From: Bacillota bacterium
GTDB taxonomy: Bacteria > Bacillota > Clostridia > Lachnospirales > Lachnospiraceae
Length of the DNA stretch: 8,139 nt
Direction: 5' to 3'
Assembly (NCBI GenBank): GCA_022717655.1
Contig: JAIIAN010000139.1
Location: 1-8,139, forward strand
Shown: piece after piece, positions 6,458 to 8,139 of the stretch
Layout: every line of letters begins with the position of its first letter
Position numbering within the stretch: position 1 is the stretch's first letter
Notes under the pieces: model-generated
Told to the model about the DNA's origin: nothing
Seen by the model: only the letters and a program-made list of their open reading frames with translations
Database searches by the model: none
Position numbers and translations under genes: made by a program

Positions 6458-6512
6458 GTTTATGGAAACTTGTTATATACGCTAACTTGTTATCTATGCT
6501 ATAAACTAAAAA
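6452..6512 (+). repeat. 12-bp inverted repeat enclosing two 17-bp tandem repeats in the ribU leader
   Basis: TTTTTAGTTTAT (6452-6463) is perfectly complementary to ATAAACTAAAAA (6501-6512). Between the arms are two adjacent 17-base copies, AACTTGTTATATACGCT (6467-6483) and AACTTGTTATCTATGCT (6484-6500), matching at 15 of 17 positions. The left arm includes the U-tract of the riboswitch terminator. No coding sequence or known element explains this stretch. Confidence 0.85.
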
Positions 6513-6565
6513 ATTTTCAAAGGATTCTCTTAGTAAAATCATAAGTTTTAAAGGAGAGACGAAAA

Positions 6566-7192
6566 ATGAGTGAACAGGTATTAAGAAGAAATGTATCGAC
6601 AAGAAGTCGTACAAGAACGATTACGCAGATTGCGATGCTTGGTGCAATCGCAGGAATTTTGATGAATCTGGAATTTCCGATTCCTTTTTTAGCACCAAGT
6701 TTCTATCAGCTGGATTTTTCTGAAGTTCCGGTATTAGTTGGTTCTTTTGCAATGGGACCGCTTGCAGGTGTCTGGGTAGAACTCGTGAAAATCTTAGTTC
6801 ATCTGGTAACAAAAGGTACAATGACAGCCGGTGTTGGTGATGTGGCAAACTTCATCTTTGGATGTGCTTTTGTTGTTCCGGCAGGTTTGATTTATCGTTC
6901 TATGAAAAATAGAAAACATGCCGTTCTTGGAATGATTGCAGGAACGCTTTTAACTTCTGTTGTAGCCTGCTTTATCAATGCATTTATCCTGCTTCCAGCT
7001 TACGGAAAAGCATTTGGCATGCCAGTCGATGCATTTATTCAGATGGGAAGTGCCGTTCATGGTTCTGTTAATAATCTTCTGACATTTGCAGCGTTGATTA
7101 TTTTCCCATTTAATTTATTTAAATACACACTGACTTCTTTGATTGTATTTTTAATTTACAAGAGAATCCGTGTAGTCTTAAAAGGCGACTGA
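6566..7192 (+). CDS. ribU: Riboflavin ECF transporter substrate-binding component (S component)
   Basis: RibU is a membrane protein that binds riboflavin and works with the shared ECF energizing module (EcfA, EcfA', EcfT), which is not encoded here. The 208-residue length and about six hydrophobic segments fit the family. The diagnostic loop after helix 1, LEFPIPFLAPSFYQLDFSEVP in pieces (residues 35-55), leads into VGSFAMGPLAGV. AxxxA (A23, A27) in the first helix matches the motif that S components use to dock on EcfT. The N-terminal tail is unusually basic (RRN...RSRTRT). The start at 6566 has an AAAGGAGAG ribosome binding site. The upstream FMN riboswitch independently supports the function. 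The gene appears to be monocistronic, and the hairpin at 7261-7294 is its likely terminator. Confidence 0.95.
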   Translation: MSEQVLRRNVSTRSRTRTITQIAMLGAIAGILMNLEFPIPFLAPSFYQLDFSEVPVLVGSFAMGPLAGVWVELVKILVHLVTKGTMTAGVGDVANFIFGCAFVVPAGLIYRSMKNRKHAVLGMIAGTLLTSVVACFINAFILLPAYGKAFGMPVDAFIQMGSAVHGSVNNLLTFAALIIFPFNLFKYTLTSLIVFLIYKRIRVVLKGD

Positions 7193-7217
7193 CAGAATCA
7201 AAATTTTTAAATCTTTC

Positions 7218-7246
7218 TTGACATTTTCTAAATCCGTTACTATAAT
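7218..7246 (+). promoter_or_regulatory. Perfect-consensus sigma-A promoter downstream of ribU
   Basis: TTGACA (7218-7223), a 17-base spacer, then TATAAT (7241-7246). All twelve consensus bases and the optimal spacing are present. The predicted start is near 7253. No plus-strand gene follows within the window. Confidence 0.8.
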
Positions 7247-7252
7247 ATCACC

Positions 7253-7294
7253 ATAAGCAAGGGCGCTAAGAAATTATCTTAGCGTCCTTTTTTT
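7253..7294 (+). ncRNA. Predicted very short RNA (about 40 nt) from the promoter at 7218-7246
   Basis: A transcript starting near 7253 would have about 8 unpaired bases, then the terminator hairpin at 7261-7287, and would end in the T-tract. It contains no start codon or ribosome binding site. Existence and function are unproven. It could be a tiny RNA, an orphaned leader whose gene was lost, or a promoter that matters only by read-through. Confidence 0.4.
7261..7294 (+). terminator. Strong intrinsic terminator after ribU
   Basis: An 11-bp GC-rich stem with one G-T pair (GGGCGCTAAGA at 7261-7271, TCTTAGCGTCC at 7277-7287) has a 5-base loop and seven T (7288-7294). It acts on the plus strand only, because the minus side lacks a T-run. 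It probably ends both the ribU mRNA and the short RNA from 7218. Confidence 0.92.
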
Positions 7295-7327
7295 ATTTCA
7301 TTTACTTTTACATCCATCTTACCAGAT

Positions 7328-7960
7328 TTACGCACTAAGTGCAGATTTTTTTATTTTTTGAATCACTGCTTCTGCAAATCTTCGATGACCTTCGACTGAT
7401 AAATGTTCCTGGTCCTCTTTGCTTGGTTTTGCATAATCCGAAGCCGCAAGAAATTCAATGTTCTGTTTTTTTGCAATTCTCTGATACACTTCTTTTAAAC
7501 GTTTTGATGTTTCAATCGAATCGATATCAAATTCAGGGTCAAATTCCGTTTTCCACACTTCCTGACCAAGTAAAATCGGAGATACCAGCAGGATTTTTAC
7601 AGATTGTGAATAATTCCAAATCTGCTCGATTAACTTCTCAATTCCCATTCCGATTACTTCAGCAGATGCATGATAATAGGACTTACAATCGTTTGTTCCC
7701 AGCATCAGTACCACAATATCAATTGGATTATGAGATTCTAACAATACCGGAAGCATGTCACTGCCTTTTCTGTTCTGGCGAAACTCATCTTCAAATACGG
7801 TTGTTCTTCCACACAGCCCTTCCTCTAATACATGAAATCCATCATTTTTCAATGCATCCTGAAGCAGACCTGTCCATCTTACTCCTCTGTCATATCTTTG
7901 ATTTGTTTTTGGAATTAATCCATAAGTATTGGAATCTCCAAAGCATAATATCTCTTTCAT
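7328..7960 (-). CDS. SGNH/GDSL-family hydrolase (esterase or acyltransferase type)
   Basis: The 210-residue protein has the conserved SGNH blocks. Block I is FGDSNTYG with the nucleophile S10. Block II is EGLCGRTT, with an oxyanion Gly at 48 or 51. Block III is LGTND with N90. Block V is DQEHLS with D183 and H186 as the rest of the triad. FGDSNTYG...RYDRGVRWTGLL, with GRTTVFEDEF, most resembles cytosolic arylesterase/acetyl-esterase members such as the Mycobacterium smegmatis acyltransferase group. There is no signal peptide, so it acts inside the cell, perhaps removing acetyl groups from imported sugars. The substrate is a guess from the family. The start at 7960 has a GAGAGGGTGA ribosome binding site. 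It is a single gene with its own promoter, convergent with ribU. I see no good terminator after it on the minus strand. Confidence 0.88.
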   Translation of the reverse strand: MKEILCFGDSNTYGLIPKTNQRYDRGVRWTGLLQDALKNDGFHVLEEGLCGRTTVFEDEFRQNRKGSDMLPVLLESHNPIDIVVLMLGTNDCKSYYHASAEVIGMGIEKLIEQIWNYSQSVKILLVSPILLGQEVWKTEFDPEFDIDSIETSKRLKEVYQRIAKKQNIEFLAASDYAKPSKEDQEHLSVEGHRRFAEAVIQKIKKSALSA

Positions 7961-7987
7961 TTTTTCACCCTCTCGCTTGTTTCATCT

Positions 7988-8061
7988 CTATTTCATACTT
8001 ATCTTATCAACTTTATATTGGTTTTCTACTATGGTTCACATTATAACACCTATTTCATACT
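7988..8061. repeat. 12-bp direct repeat in the GDSL gene control region
   Basis: CTATTTCATACT occurs at 7988-7999 (in the leader) and at 8050-8061 (in the spacer between the -35 and -10 boxes), 62 bases apart. Two identical copies placed this way could bind a regulator, but chance in A/T-rich DNA cannot be excluded. Confidence 0.55.
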
Positions 8062-8068
8062 ATGTAAA
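8040..8068 (-). promoter_or_regulatory. Sigma-A promoter of the GDSL hydrolase gene
   Basis: Minus strand TTTACA (8068-8063), 17 bases, then TATAAT (8045-8040) with a TGT extension directly before it. The predicted start near 8033 gives a leader of about 73 nt. The last 70 bases of the window beyond it are A/T-rich with nothing recognisable. Confidence 0.8.
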
Positions 8069-8139
8069 TATGTTTTATTAGGTATTTTTAAAAATTTTAA
8101 ATTAAAAGCATATCTGGTTGTTCTTTTATAATTTTATAA

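Noticed and set aside
6470..6505. TTGTTA and TATAAA as a second ribU promoter bypassing the riboswitch
   Set aside because: The spacings available (24 or 7 bases) are wrong for a -35/-10 pair. The hexamers come from the tandem repeat and the inverted-repeat arm.
7332..7342. Palindrome GCACTAAGTGC as a possible terminator or operator
   Set aside because: It lies in the last codons of the GDSL gene and would leave a one-base loop with no T-run in the right place. It is probably chance.
7339..8046. 235-codon open frame on the plus strand
   Set aside because: It is antisense to the GDSL hydrolase, which has intact catalytic blocks and its own promoter and ribosome binding site. The antisense product is composition-skewed and matches nothing recognisable.

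Overview
The window looks like a chromosomal segment from a low-GC anaerobic Firmicute, most likely a gut Lachnospiraceae (Blautia/Ruminococcus/Dorea-like). This rests on A/T-rich intergenic DNA, strong AGGAGG-type ribosome binding sites, consensus sigma-A promoters, an FMN riboswitch in front of the ECF transporter component ribU, a lone biotin synthase with an anaerobe-like cysteine pattern, and a small cysteine protein of a type I associate with Clostridia. The genus assignment is inference. I see no mobile element, phage gene, CRISPR array, tRNA or rRNA.

Layout from left to right. (1) 1-567, plus strand: the 3' part of a ThrH-like HAD phosphatase, ending at a hairpin that can terminate transcription in both directions. 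(2) 3294 down to 637, minus strand: a probable four-gene transcription unit. An extended -10 promoter drives a 62-residue four-cysteine protein, then a MATE exporter, then an ABC ATPase, then a 104-residue membrane protein whose start codon lies one base after the ATPase stop. (3) 4480-3298, minus strand: bioB, with a consensus promoter whose -35 box lies inside an inverted repeat resembling a BirA (biotin repressor) operator, and with its own terminator. (4) 6215-4486, minus strand: pgi (glucose-6-phosphate isomerase) with promoter and terminator. (5) 6242-7192, plus strand: a promoter divergent from that of pgi, an FMN riboswitch with an intrinsic terminator, an odd repeat-bearing leader segment, then ribU. 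(6) 7218-7294, plus strand: a perfect-consensus promoter followed almost at once by a strong terminator, predicting an RNA of only about 40 nt. (7) 8068-7328, minus strand: a cytosolic SGNH/GDSL hydrolase with its own promoter.

Functionally this is housekeeping plus vitamin acquisition. Two genes look controlled by their own vitamin products (ribU by FMN, bioB by biotin through BirA), alongside central carbon metabolism (pgi) and a small export cassette. No gene cluster here amounts to a clearly new system. The items most worth a second look are the promoter-terminator mini-unit at 7218-7294, the extra cysteines beside the cluster ligands of BioB, the repeat/inverted-repeat structure downstream of the riboswitch terminator, and the ABC ATPase lacking a switch histidine with its tiny membrane partner.
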